DNA of 64,000 bases from assembly GCA_022450045.1 (NCBI GenBank), contig JAKURD010000017.1:1-64000 (forward strand), given 5' to 3'. The notes below the pieces were generated by a model. It saw nothing but the letters and a program-made list of their open reading frames with translations. It was not told where the DNA came from and searched no databases. This document shows, in pieces, positions 49,711 to 59,274 of this stretch. This stretch comes from Gracilimonas sp. GTDB taxonomy: Bacteria > Bacteroidota > Rhodothermia > Balneolales > Balneolaceae. Both the position numbers and the translations under genes were made by a program. Position 1 is the first letter of the stretch; every line of letters begins with the position of its first letter.

Positions 49711-50622
49711 ATGAAGCGCCGAGAATTTTTGCTCAAATCAATGCTTATGGGAGTTGCTGCAACACTTCCGGTACATAAGTTTTTTGCGACTGCTCAAGAA
49801 AATCCTTTTAAAACGCTTCGCCGTAATGTGGGTACGTTTACCGGACGGGGCGGAACCATTGGATGGCTGGTAAATGCTGAGGGCATTGTTGTAGTCGATT
49901 CCCAATTCCCTGATTCAGCACAAAACTGTATTGCCGGCCTGGAAGAGATGGAAAATGTGGCTTTTGATATGCTTATTAACACGCACCACCACGGAGATCA
50001 TACAGCAGGAAACCCGATTTTTAAGGAAAAAGTGAAACGAATTGTGGCTCACCAAAACGTACCGGATCTTCAGAAAGCCGCAGCTCAGCGTAATGGGCAG
50101 GAGGCGCTGGAGTCCCAGGTTTATCCGGATACAACCTATGGAACTTCGTGGAGTGAAACGGTTGGAGATGAAACGGTTCACCTGAAGCATTACGGCCCCG
50201 CTCACACCGGTGGTGACACCGTAATTTATTTCGAAAAAGCGAATGTAGCCCATATGGGAGATCTCATATTTAATCGGGCCCATCCTTTTATTGACAAGGG
50301 TTCAGGAGCTTCCATATCAAACTGGATCACTACATTAAAGACGGTAGCTGATGAACTTCCTTCTGACGCAGTTTACATTTTTAGCCATGGAAATTCGGAT
50401 TATGGAACCACCGGTAAAAAGGAAGACCTCTCGGTGAAAGTTGATTTTTTAACAGCCTTGCTCGATTATACTCAAAAGGGAATTGATGCAGGGAAGACAG
50501 TTGAAAAATTGTCTGATATCGAAACGCTTTCCGGTTTTGAGGAATTTAAAGCCCCCGGGTGGAGGCTCCCATTAAGTGCTAATGTTGAAGTTGCTTATGC
50601 AGAACTTACCGAAGAAAACTAA
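49711..50622 (+). CDS. Exported MBL-fold metallo-hydrolase
   Basis: This 303-residue protein starts at ATG 49711 (MKRREFLLKSMLMGVAATLP); the frame start at 49696 is a TTG without support. KRREFLLKS followed by a hydrophobic stretch resembles a twin-arginine signal. The MBL motif is LINTHHHGDHTAGNPIFKE (HxHxDH), with HYGPAHTGGDTVIYFEKANV (His) and VAHMGDLIFNRAHPFIDKGS (Asp and His) following; HGNSDYGTTGKKED closes the site. This resembles the GloB/SoxH-like periplasmic group; the substrate is unknown. A small cysteine-rich ORF overlaps its 3' end. Confidence 0.87.
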   Translation: MKRREFLLKSMLMGVAATLPVHKFFATAQENPFKTLRRNVGTFTGRGGTIGWLVNAEGIVVVDSQFPDSAQNCIAGLEEMENVAFDMLINTHHHGDHTAGNPIFKEKVKRIVAHQNVPDLQKAAAQRNGQEALESQVYPDTTYGTSWSETVGDETVHLKHYGPAHTGGDTVIYFEKANVAHMGDLIFNRAHPFIDKGSGASISNWITTLKTVADELPSDAVYIFSHGNSDYGTTGKKEDLSVKVDFLTALLDYTQKGIDAGKTVEKLSDIETLSGFEEFKAPGWRLPLSANVEVAYAELTEEN

Positions 50623-50791
50623 TTCAAATTCAAGAATAGAAACGGTGTCCTGTTCACCTAAAAAACAACATCGGCGATGTCAGTTTTGTGGCCAAATTGC
50701 GGAACTTGTTTGGGTGCATGGCCACGGCCAATGTGCCGCCTGTGGCATCAATGCGGAAGAGTGCTGTCGGGGCGAAACGTGCGGCTATTGA
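50576..50791 (+). CDS. Small cysteine-rich, zinc-ribbon-like protein
   Basis: The frame of 71 codons overlaps the last 47 nt of the MBL gene. The ordered part is the last 40 residues: RRCQFCGQIAELVWVHGHGQ then CAACGINAEECCRGETCGY, with CxxC pairs and a WVHGHGQC segment, which looks like a zinc-binding ribbon. The start is uncertain, as several Met codons (50576, 50582, 50591) all lie in the overlap. The high cysteine density in an ordered spacing argues that it is a real small protein. Function not known. Confidence 0.55.
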   Translation: MLMLKLLMQNLPKKTNSNSRIETVSCSPKKQHRRCQFCGQIAELVWVHGHGQCAACGINAEECCRGETCGY

Positions 50792-50802
50792 TTATTAATG
50801 AG

Positions 50803-50960
50803 CATCAGTTCAAGATAAGAACTAAGTTAAAAGGATAAATATGGATGCTTGGGGTCATTCCCGTGGAGACGGGAATCTAATGGTAGCTATTACTTCGGTA
50901 TTCGATCCCTGGCCAACCATAGGATTTCGTGCATTCGCTGCGAAATGACCCTTCAACGTG
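50803..50960. repeat. Fusion of a family A left end with a GTCAT-type repeat
   Basis: CAGTTCAAGATAAGAACTAA and GTTAAAAGGATAAATATGGA with TGCTTGG match the left end of copies A2 and A3. At 50856 the sequence switches to GTCATTCCCGTGGAGACGGG, and GCATTCGCTGCGAAATGACC at the end matches the interior of element A'. The rest of 50961-51036 holds nothing recognised. Confidence 0.6.
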
Positions 50961-51036
50961 TTCAACAGCTGGTCTTTATATCGATCACGTTTATGAGGAA
51001 CCAGTCCATTCTCGGAATTGGGGAAATGTGGAAAGC

Positions 51037-54000
51037 TTAATAATCAAACTGCCAGCGCAGGTCAATTCCCTGCTGGTTTTCATCGCCCTGCGTTAAAATT
51101 AGGTCTAAATTATTTTTAAGCATATACTCAAGGATGAACATGGTTTCCGGGGTGGTTCCTGTAATTTCGTTGATAATGGCAAAGAATGTTTTACGATTCA
51201 GATACCACCCCGTTTTGATAGATGTAGTGGTACCTGCTTCCGATCCGGTATTGGTTGTTTCGATTTGAACTATGTCAATTCCCAGCCCTCGTGTGGCTAG
51301 TGCTTCCACCTCATCCAGTAGTACGCCTACAAGCAGGTCAGAAGGGGATGAGCCACCACTGCCACTGCTTATAACTTCCTGCCATGATTCAAGTGCATAA
51401 CAAGGTTTATTGAACAGGGTGTAGCAGATAATGTCTTGCTGTTCCATAGAAGGCTCACTTTGGAAACGAAATTCCGGTTCTTCAGCAGGGCCTTCAATGA
51501 TATAATATAATGTGATGGGATTCCCTTGTTTCTGTGTGGTCTGCGGTATGTAACTGGTGCTGATAAATATTTGCGGATTGGAGAGCGGACCGCTAAACGT
51601 AAATCTCCCTTCCTCAAGGTTGAATTGCTTACCGAGAGGACGAACATACCCATTCTGAGCATTCAGGGTTCCAAAAAGCTGGAGGTCACCAGCCGTTTGT
51701 TTCTGGGCTTCCAGGTTCCCATTCATTTCAACCTCCATGTCAAGATACCGGCTGTTTCGGATAAAGAAATCCTGTTCAACCACAAATGTCATATCCAGTG
51801 CAAGTGAATCATAGGGACTGAAAGATGGGACTTCTTCCTCTTCGAGCTGCACGTCTTCCACCGACCTTTCACCGAAATTCTGCAAGTAAACGAAGCCATT
51901 CTTAACGGTGAGGGTACCGGATGCCTTTGGCCTCACGGGTTTACCGGAAACATTGCTGTTCAGGTCTATAGTGAGGTTGTAATCATCGGTATTGGCCAGT
52001 TTAAACCGGGTTGCTTTTGCATCCAGATTCAAATTGGTTGGAGTGATGCCCTCTAATTCGATGCTGCCGGTAGCCGAAAAACTCCCGCTTCCGCTTTTCA
52101 TGCTAAACCGATCCAGATTCAGGTGCCCGTTTTCCATTAGCGTGATCTCAGAATTGATGTCGGTTAAGGTAATGCCGGCAATTGGAATGGAAAGTCTCCC
52201 GTTTTCAAGCCTGAGATAACCCTTTGGTGGAAGTGACGTTTTGGTTCCGGCAAAATTGATATCGGCATTAAGGGTGCCGCGAAGATTTCGGGTAAATTTC
52301 TTGTTAAGGAAGTCGTTGAATACAGATATGTTGAAATTGTCAGTTACCATATTTACGCTCAATGAATCATTTGGACCGGGTGGCTGAATCTCAAATGTTC
52401 TGAAATCCATAGAAATCGGAATCTTTGCGTTTATAGATGCAGCGCGTTGCCCGTGGGCATTCGCCTGAGTTTGAATGCTAAGATTCTTTTTAGTGTGATC
52501 GTAGTTAAAAGTAGCCGAAGCGGAGTCGATGGGGATGCCGGAAAGAGAGGCTTGTTTTAGCTCTATTGTACCTTTGAGATCAGGCTGACCGGCGGTTCCG
52601 GTCATGCTTCCGGCAAAACTTAAAATCCCATCCGTTTCAGTTATTTGCAGTGTTTCAAGGATCTCGCTGATTTCTTCAAGAGCAATAGGATTTATACGGA
52701 ACGTGCCGGAAACCGGTTCATTAAAAAATGAATCAGAGAGGTCTTCCGGAGGCTCCGGTACGAAGGGTACATCAATTTGCCCCCTCACTTTTTCCTCATT
52801 TTGCATTAAAACACTGAGTTCTGCATTCAGCCGTTTGTCTTTTACATTGAAATCGAGGGAGAAACGATCCGTTTGGGTTCCCATATAGGCAAGATTCTCG
52901 ATAGTAATTGCACCATTTCCGGCAAGTGTGGTATCTGAATGCTCTATGGTAAGGTCTCCGGACAAGACCCCATCTACAAAGCGTTCATCAAATATGGTTT
53001 CCTGAATCACTCCAAAGTCACAGTTATTGGCTTCCATCCAGAATTTCTGAGAGAGTGTGTCGGCATAAGGCACTGCAAAATTGAGGTAAGCATTGTTCTC
53101 AGAAGTTAACCTGAGTGTGTCCGTCATGATGCTTCCATTCTCATACGTAAGCTTAAATGAATCCTCTAATGAAAGAAGCTGAACAGAATTTTCAAATTCC
53201 AGAAGATCCCAGGTTAATTCTGTTCTTAAATTTTCGAGATTAATGGCATAATCACCTGATTGCCTGATCTCCCCCGAATCCTCACTTTTGATATCAAAAT
53301 TAAAGTAACCAGAAATAAATTTATTAAAGGAAATCCCGATGGCCTGAAACCCGATATCCTGAAGTGGAACAGAAGCTATTTTGGGTTGATCAATATTTAA
53401 TGAAATATCATATCCAAGTTCGTCCCTGATCGATATCTTTGTTCTACCATTTATATTGCTTGCAGTAAACAGTGAATCGTAACGGATATCCTCAAGCTGA
53501 ACGGTTCCGTCAAAGAGTAGCTCGTTATCTACAACTTCACGAACTGTTCCCCTAATAGTACCGGTTGCGCGTAGAATGTCGGCTCCGGCCAGGGATGCAA
53601 GTGGCTGAAGATTCCTGGCCTTCATACTGAGATCGAAGTTGTTATCAGGATCGGTGCGATCGGTGATATTTCGGCGGCCTGAGAAACTACCTGCAATAAC
53701 CTCACTATTTAAAATTCCTTGCTGTACTTTTAAAATATTATCCTCTAATAGCGCGTCTATTCTGAGGGTGTCTATAGTTGCTCCATTAATGGAACTGGAG
53801 TCCATTTTAACCAAGGTTGATAGCGAGTAGCTGTCTGTATCAGTAAATGACCCGCTGCCACTTAAATCGAAATTTATGGAGCTTGATGCAGCCTCAAGAT
53901 TAGGTAATTGATCCAGATTGAATTGCTGTGTGGAAGCTTTGAATGAATAACTGCGCGTTTCCTGAAGCAGCTGCTGAATGGCTGCCTGTAAACGGATTTC

Positions 54001-55578
54001 ATTTTCAAAAAGTTGAATAAAACCATCGGTAATCAGTGATTTTGAACTTATTTTACCGGTTATGGAAAGGTCGGGAATGATATAACCGGCCAGTTCAACA
54101 GGTTCCGTTTGCAGGTTTATTTGTTCACTGAATTTCAGATTCGAACTACTTGAGAATATAGGCCTTGTTTGTTTGTAAATGGCAAATTCCCAGGGTGTTT
54201 CACTTAAAGAAAATCCGACACCTGATGCAAGAGCGTTCAAGGATACTTCTCCTCTCATTTTGGGGTTTTTGAGCCACTGTGCGGGATTTAAACCAGAAAG
54301 TGCGGCTTTGATCAGCCACTCAGGACCTGTACTGAAAAGCCGGTTGACGTCCGCATTCACCACAAGGGATTCCTTTCCATTGTGTAATTCGACATTTGCC
54401 GTAATGGTTTCGTTGCTGAGTGTGCCGCTTCCAAAAAGCGACTGAAGCCGATAATTTTCATAACGCATATCATCGAATGTGAATGCCCAGGTAAGGTCAG
54501 CCTGTTCAATTTGTTCATCCACATAACCCTCAGCTGTTATCTGAAAGTTTGAGATCTGAGCATCAAGGGAATCAGCGGTATAATACCCGAGATCAAAATT
54601 ATTGCCGCTTAAACCGATCTTCTTCAACGCGGGTTTTCCGTTAAATGTTAGGGTTGAAACCAATGAAAAATCATCAAAGCCATTACCGTCTGCTGTTAGC
54701 TCGACTTCAAAGGATTTAAAACTACCGTTTGCGTGCAGGGTAAGCTGTAGGTTTTCGTCAGGGAGTGGCTGCTCGATATAGGGCTTGATGTCCGCAAATG
54801 AAAATGGAGCCACCTGCAATTCCACATTCAAGGTTGAATCTTTCAAATTAGTTTTGGCCGTTGCATCGAGAAATGAACGACCGGTTCCCATGATCAATTC
54901 ATTTAATGTGATCTGCTCCCCATCTACGGCAGCAGAGGCATTGAGGTCCATTGAATTGGTTAGGCTATCTTCATGAATATTAAGATTTAATTCGTTGAGG
55001 CTCCCAGAAAAGTCATCAAAAAGCTGAAGCCGGCTACGTGCATACAGATCGGTTATAGTAAGGGAGCCATGAGGCAAATATGTGTAAGATATAAGCTGAA
55101 TCCCGGAATTTTGTAATTGGATATTCTGCAGGTCCAGATCGATAGGGAATGAACTTTCAGTGGAATCGGTGGGAATTAGGTTTTGAATATTAAAAGTACC
55201 TGAACTGTCTTCACGAACCCAAACCCGTAAACTATCTACTTGCAGCAGGCTGCTTTCGTAGGTTAAGCCCAGCAATTTTGGCAGGGAATGTCTGATATGA
55301 ATATTGGAAACAGTTAGAATGGTATCCGGGTCTGTTAAAGTGATATTATTGAGGGTGAAGTCATTCCAAAGGTCTCCTTTTATAGACCCGATACTTAAGG
55401 TGCCATTAAGGTTCGAATTGACAATAGACGAGATTTGTTGCTTGGCAAAATTATGTATTAAGGCTGTTTTAAATGATAATCGCAATGCCGTGGCAAACAG
55501 AAATAAAACAAGGAAGACCCAACCCGTTTTTCTAAGGCGGTTTTTGAATTTGGTATGTTTCTTTTCTTTATTCATCAA
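51037..55578 (-). CDS. tamB: TamB-like translocation and assembly / lipid transport protein
   Basis: This 1513-residue inner-membrane-anchored protein has a membrane segment near the N-terminus (GWVFLVLFLFATALRLSFKT, about 14-33) followed by a very long region of repeating beta-strands with hydrophobic alternation, characteristic of TamB/AsmA-like proteins that form a hydrophobic groove. The C-terminal TamB domain shows SFSPYDSLALDMTFVVEQDF, EEGRFTFSGPLSNPQIFIS and DLLVGVLLDEVEALATRGLG, with a final beta-strand end. It starts within the last bases of the tamA-like gene (4-bp overlap). By analogy it assists outer-membrane protein insertion or phospholipid movement across the periplasm. Details in this phylum are inferred. 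Confidence 0.85.
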   Translation of the reverse strand: MMNKEKKHTKFKNRLRKTGWVFLVLFLFATALRLSFKTALIHNFAKQQISSIVNSNLNGTLSIGSIKGDLWNDFTLNNITLTDPDTILTVSNIHIRHSLPKLLGLTYESSLLQVDSLRVWVREDSSGTFNIQNLIPTDSTESSFPIDLDLQNIQLQNSGIQLISYTYLPHGSLTITDLYARSRLQLFDDFSGSLNELNLNIHEDSLTNSMDLNASAAVDGEQITLNELIMGTGRSFLDATAKTNLKDSTLNVELQVAPFSFADIKPYIEQPLPDENLQLTLHANGSFKSFEVELTADGNGFDDFSLVSTLTFNGKPALKKIGLSGNNFDLGYYTADSLDAQISNFQITAEGYVDEQIEQADLTWAFTFDDMRYENYRLQSLFGSGTLSNETITANVELHNGKESLVVNADVNRLFSTGPEWLIKAALSGLNPAQWLKNPKMRGEVSLNALASGVGFSLSETPWEFAIYKQTRPIFSSSSNLKFSEQINLQTEPVELAGYIIPDLSITGKISSKSLITDGFIQLFENEIRLQAAIQQLLQETRSYSFKASTQQFNLDQLPNLEAASSSINFDLSGSGSFTDTDSYSLSTLVKMDSSSINGATIDTLRIDALLEDNILKVQQGILNSEVIAGSFSGRRNITDRTDPDNNFDLSMKARNLQPLASLAGADILRATGTIRGTVREVVDNELLFDGTVQLEDIRYDSLFTASNINGRTKISIRDELGYDISLNIDQPKIASVPLQDIGFQAIGISFNKFISGYFNFDIKSEDSGEIRQSGDYAINLENLRTELTWDLLEFENSVQLLSLEDSFKLTYENGSIMTDTLRLTSENNAYLNFAVPYADTLSQKFWMEANNCDFGVIQETIFDERFVDGVLSGDLTIEHSDTTLAGNGAITIENLAYMGTQTDRFSLDFNVKDKRLNAELSVLMQNEEKVRGQIDVPFVPEPPEDLSDSFFNEPVSGTFRINPIALEEISEILETLQITETDGILSFAGSMTGTAGQPDLKGTIELKQASLSGIPIDSASATFNYDHTKKNLSIQTQANAHGQRAASINAKIPISMDFRTFEIQPPGPNDSLSVNMVTDNFNISVFNDFLNKKFTRNLRGTLNADINFAGTKTSLPPKGYLRLENGRLSIPIAGITLTDINSEITLMENGHLNLDRFSMKSGSGSFSATGSIELEGITPTNLNLDAKATRFKLANTDDYNLTIDLNSNVSGKPVRPKASGTLTVKNGFVYLQNFGERSVEDVQLEEEEVPSFSPYDSLALDMTFVVEQDFFIRNSRYLDMEVEMNGNLEAQKQTAGDLQLFGTLNAQNGYVRPLGKQFNLEEGRFTFSGPLSNPQIFISTSYIPQTTQKQGNPITLYYIIEGPAEEPEFRFQSEPSMEQQDIICYTLFNKPCYALESWQEVISSGSGGSSPSDLLVGVLLDEVEALATRGLGIDIVQIETTNTGSEAGTTTSIKTGWYLNRKTFFAIINEITGTTPETMFILEYMLKNNLDLILTQGDENQQGIDLRWQFDY

Positions 55579-57521
55579 AACGCCTGCCCGATACTAAAAT
55601 GTATAGCCCAACGATCCCATGCATTGCCAAAATCCATACCATTATAGATCTGAAGGTCCTGGTCGGTTGGATTTACTTTATAAGCTACATCAATTCGAAT
55701 TGGGCCGATCGGTGACCTGTAACGTAAGCCGGCACCGGTTCCAAATAGGAGAGATGTTGAGCCAATATTACCAAAGTTTTTCCAAACCTGTCCTCCATCC
55801 AAAAAAGCAGCAAATCCGAAACCTTTGATGAGTTGATCGAGTTTAAAACGAACTTCGGAATTAAAGCTGAAGCTGGATCTTCCCCCGGTAGGTACATACC
55901 TGGAATAATTTCCGTTTGCATCGAGTATTGCACGTTTAGGCCCGAGTTCCTGCCGATTCCAGCCTCGGACAGAATTACTGCCACCGTTAAAAATTCTAAC
56001 TTCAGAAGGCAAAGAGTCTTGTTTTGCATAATAAATACCTGAAAACTGAACCCGTTTGGCAAAGATAATATCATCTGTAATTCCAGTAAATTTTCGGATA
56101 GTAATACCGGTTTTCTGATAACTAAAGGTAGATTCACCAAACAGGCCCGATAATCGCCAAAAGGGCTGTATTGCCCACCCTTCTTCACCTCTGCTGATGT
56201 TATTCGAGTACAAAGCATTTAGCCCAAAAGAAGATATATTATAGGTTAAAATGTTATCGGGCAGGCTTTCGTCGGAATTAATTTCCGATTCTTTATTCTG
56301 ATAATAATCATATGAGATTGAACCGGTAAATTTTTGACTATACCGATATACGAAACTATTAGAAAGACCTCCTCTCAGTATTTTGTACGAGGGTTCCACT
56401 TTATTTTCAATAAAAGGCGAAAATATAAGAGACGATTTGGTATTAAATACATAGGGAAATAAGTAATCCGTACTAAGGCGCTGTTCAATGGCAGATGCCC
56501 GCCCAGATATATTGAAACGCTCGCCCCTGCCCCTCATATTTCTGTGGGTCCAGGTAACCCGGCCTCTGAAGAGTTTATAGAAATTTTCCCAAAGATTATC
56601 GATACGGGTCACGTTTCCAACACCGAATAATAATTGAACTGTTCTTAGCGGAGCCTCCCTCACCCGTACATGAATGTTGATGGTGGAATCCTCAGGCTGT
56701 TCCGGAATTGAGACAATGGCAAACCGTAAAAGATGATGGCTGAATACCTCTCTTTGTGCTTCCCTGAGCTGATTATTACTGAAATAGGCTCCTTTTTTGA
56801 TACCGGTCTCGCGAGCTATATATTTCGCCGGCAGGGCGTCTTCTCCTTCAACGGTTACAGTGTCAAAGCGTGCTCTTACGCCTGAGGTAACATTAATATT
56901 GACAACAGCAGATTTTGCGGCACTGTCGATATTTGCCTGAACAGTACTGCTTGCGTATGGGAAACCAAGATTATTTAATGTACCAGTTAAATTTCCTGTA
57001 ACATCCGATTCATTGATGGTCTCGTATCGCTGGCCGGAACGATAGGGAAGACGTTCTTTGATAGCATTGAAACGTTCATCCTCAAGTATCAGAGTTCTGT
57101 TTTTTTCACTGGAATTGATTTCAAAATTTACTTCAGCAATCTTAATGGGTTCATTTTCTATAATTCTGAAAGTAAGACCTTTTTTCCATTCTTTATTTAG
57201 GGTCGTAATTTCGTAACTGACCTTAACGTCATCGAAGCCCCGCCGCTGGTAAAACCGCTCAATGCGGATCACATCCCTCTTTACATCATTCTCGTTGAGC
57301 TTCATACCCGGCTTTTTCCAAAAAGCTAACTTTTTGAACCATCCGGGAGATTCATTGAGAATAATATTGCGAAGCACCAGGCTTTCATAGGTCTTATTAC
57401 CTACAAAATCTACACTCCACACTCTCGCTTGAACAGGCTCCTCATCCTGAGCACTAACGGTCTCTGCCGAACACAGAAGGATCCCCAATAGAAGAAAAAA
57501 TAATTGAGTTACTTTAGGCAT
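55575..57521 (-). CDS. tamA: TamA/BamA-type (Omp85) outer membrane protein
   Basis: This 648-residue Omp85 protein has a signal peptide (FFLLLGILLCSAETVSAQ). POTRA domains occupy about 30-260: VWSVDFVGNKTYESLVLRNI, IRIERFYQRRGFDDVKVSYE, DVTGNLTGTLNNLGFPYASS and ARFDTVTVEGEDALPAKYIA. The 16-strand barrel follows to residue 648. GGSNSVRGWNRQELGPKRAI is the conserved (V/I)RG(Y/W) motif of the inner barrel, and QIYNGMDFGNAWDRWAIHFS closes the barrel near the terminus. It shares a 4-bp overlap with the tamB gene and is divergent from the M14 peptidase gene. Confidence 0.9.
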   Translation of the reverse strand: MPKVTQLFFLLLGILLCSAETVSAQDEEPVQARVWSVDFVGNKTYESLVLRNIILNESPGWFKKLAFWKKPGMKLNENDVKRDVIRIERFYQRRGFDDVKVSYEITTLNKEWKKGLTFRIIENEPIKIAEVNFEINSSEKNRTLILEDERFNAIKERLPYRSGQRYETINESDVTGNLTGTLNNLGFPYASSTVQANIDSAAKSAVVNINVTSGVRARFDTVTVEGEDALPAKYIARETGIKKGAYFSNNQLREAQREVFSHHLLRFAIVSIPEQPEDSTINIHVRVREAPLRTVQLLFGVGNVTRIDNLWENFYKLFRGRVTWTHRNMRGRGERFNISGRASAIEQRLSTDYLFPYVFNTKSSLIFSPFIENKVEPSYKILRGGLSNSFVYRYSQKFTGSISYDYYQNKESEINSDESLPDNILTYNISSFGLNALYSNNISRGEEGWAIQPFWRLSGLFGESTFSYQKTGITIRKFTGITDDIIFAKRVQFSGIYYAKQDSLPSEVRIFNGGSNSVRGWNRQELGPKRAILDANGNYSRYVPTGGRSSFSFNSEVRFKLDQLIKGFGFAAFLDGGQVWKNFGNIGSTSLLFGTGAGLRYRSPIGPIRIDVAYKVNPTDQDLQIYNGMDFGNAWDRWAIHFSIGQAF

Positions 57522-57579
57522 AGTTGAGTTCAGAACGTAGATGGATGCAAATAAGTGATAAGTATAACTGAATGTTTAT

Positions 57580-57587
57580 TATATTTG
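57580..57587 (+). promoter_or_regulatory. Candidate -7 box upstream of the M14 peptidase gene
   Basis: TATATTTG fits TAnnTTTG. Transcription would begin near 57594, which rules out ATG 57572 as the start and supports 57617 or 57647. No matching -33 TTG was found. Confidence 0.35.
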
Positions 57588-57616
57588 TAGCGGTCATTCG
57601 ATATTTAAAGTATAAT

Positions 57617-58924
57617 ATGCCAAGGTTAATAAAAGTTTCTCTATATATGCGAAGTTTATTGTGTATAACAGCAACGTTGTTAATACTGTCATCGTGTAAA
57701 AGTACTAAAGAATTTACCGGTTTTTCTTACGATCCGCCGGATGTTACCAATACCACGGATAAGGAGATCACTCCACAGCCCAGGAGAACCATAGGTGTGG
57801 GGTCACCCAAAGTGTGGGTAAGTAATGAATTTGATGGAGCGCGTCTCAATGACTTTTATGCTCTTAATGATTCTACCTTTGAAATACTTATAGCACCTGA
57901 AAATGCTCCGATCAATAACAGTCCTTGGTATGGATTTAAAATTTGGAGCGATTCGGTGCGTATGGCTAAAATACAGCTAAATTATGAGGATGCCACCCAC
58001 CGATATGTTCCCAAGTTGCAAAGCTGGGTTTGGCCCGACAGCGCCTGGCAGGAACAATTTGAGCTTCCCGTTGAATACGATACTGCTAACGGAACCGCCA
58101 CCTTTGATATTTTACTTGCAGAAGACCCCGTTATAATAAGTGCTCAGCCATTGAATACATCGTCATTGGTTAAGAAAGAACTTAGTGAACGGGGTATCAT
58201 TGATAAAAAATTTACAGCACTCAGGAAGGCAGGGCTTTCAAAAAAAGGAAGACCGATTTGGGAACTTGAGATCACTGAAGTTAAAAAAGAAGAAAAGGCT
58301 CCTGTTTTGGCTATCATAAGCCGGCAGCACCCTCCTGAAGTTACGGGGTATTTGGCATCTTTGATCTTTCTTGAGGAGCTGACCTCCGACACTGAAATAG
58401 CCAGGGAATTCAGAGAAACATTTGTTGTTAAAGCTTTTCCTATGCTAAATCCTGATGGCGTTGATCTTGGGCACTGGCGCCACAATGCCGGAGGTATCGA
58501 CCTTAACAGGGATTGGAAGAATTTTAATCAACCGGAGACGGGGATCGTCAGGGATGCTTTTATATGGATCAAAAATCATGAGTTGAGGAGAATGTTCTAT
58601 GCCATAGACTTTCATTCTACCAACGAAAATATATTTTATCCAATAAATGAAGAAATACAAACCAGCCCGGATAATATTACCCAGGAATGGATAAAGGAGA
58701 TCATGGAAGACAATCCAGATGTAAAATTCACTGTTGAAGAATTTGATACATCATCCCCTATTGCTAAGAATTGGTTTTATCATACCTTTGGCATTGATGC
58801 CCTTACCTATGAAGTTGATGATCGTATTGGGGAACAGCAGCTTAGCAGCGTTTCGCGCTCAGCGGCAAGGTCACTAATGCGATTATTGTTGGATGAATGG
58901 GATAAAATAGCTCTAAAAAAATAA
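57617..58924 (+). CDS. Lipoprotein M14-family zinc carboxypeptidase
   Basis: The start is taken at 57617 (MPRLIKVSLYMRSLLCITAT); ATG 57647 (MRSLLCITATLLILSSC) would also give a lipoprotein signal with lipobox LSSC. An N-terminal beta domain (about 50-180) precedes the peptidase part, as in the M14-like Nna1/CCP-type group. Zinc-binding and catalytic motifs are SRQHPPEVTG (HxxE), GHWRHNAGGIDLNRDWKNF with Arg, YAIDFHSTNENIF with the third ligand His, and ALTYEVDDRIGEQ with Glu. It should remove C-terminal residues from peptides at the cell envelope. It is divergent from the tamA gene. Confidence 0.85.
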   Translation: MPRLIKVSLYMRSLLCITATLLILSSCKSTKEFTGFSYDPPDVTNTTDKEITPQPRRTIGVGSPKVWVSNEFDGARLNDFYALNDSTFEILIAPENAPINNSPWYGFKIWSDSVRMAKIQLNYEDATHRYVPKLQSWVWPDSAWQEQFELPVEYDTANGTATFDILLAEDPVIISAQPLNTSSLVKKELSERGIIDKKFTALRKAGLSKKGRPIWELEITEVKKEEKAPVLAIISRQHPPEVTGYLASLIFLEELTSDTEIAREFRETFVVKAFPMLNPDGVDLGHWRHNAGGIDLNRDWKNFNQPETGIVRDAFIWIKNHELRRMFYAIDFHSTNENIFYPINEEIQTSPDNITQEWIKEIMEDNPDVKFTVEEFDTSSPIAKNWFYHTFGIDALTYEVDDRIGEQQLSSVSRSAARSLMRLLLDEWDKIALKK

Positions 58925-59075
58925 CAATGGGTTAATCATACTTATATAAAAAAAGAATGCCATGGCTATGGCATTGAAAGGATCAGATATTTTGCATGAA
59001 GGTATTCAAAACTGAAAATTACGCCTGGCGTTAAGTACGTTGTTGTGCATTATGGGATAGGCCGCACTTATCAGT

Positions 59076-59204
59076 ATGGCACTGGTGGAACTTATGGAGC
59101 TTACGGTGATGGATAAAACTTTCGCCAGCATTGCTGTTTTTATGGCAGGCACTCCGGTATATCTTATTGCCAGTAATCTGAATCCGGTTAAAGTCGATCA
59201 ATAA
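59076..59204 (+). CDS. Short hydrophobic ORF, possibly the C-terminus of a lost permease
   Basis: The 42 codons from ATG 59076 read MALVELMELTVMDKTFASIA then VFMAGTPVYLIASNLNPVKV DQ. The frame is open a little upstream (AALIS) but has no earlier start. The sequence looks like the last membrane helix and tail of a transporter. It may be a pseudogene remnant or a tiny membrane protein. The rest of 58925-59274 shows no other gene. Confidence 0.3.
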   Translation: MALVELMELTVMDKTFASIAVFMAGTPVYLIASNLNPVKVDQ

Positions 59205-59274
59205 ATTCTGTGCCGCACATAAATGTGTCGTATTTTAACCTCAGAACAAGAGTGAAAGAACATTAATTATAGCA

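Noticed and set aside
50849..51040. 63-codon plus-strand frame between the MBL and tamB genes
   Set aside because: It lies in the fused dispersed repeats and overlaps the tamB 3' end antisense. The translation has no recognisable features.
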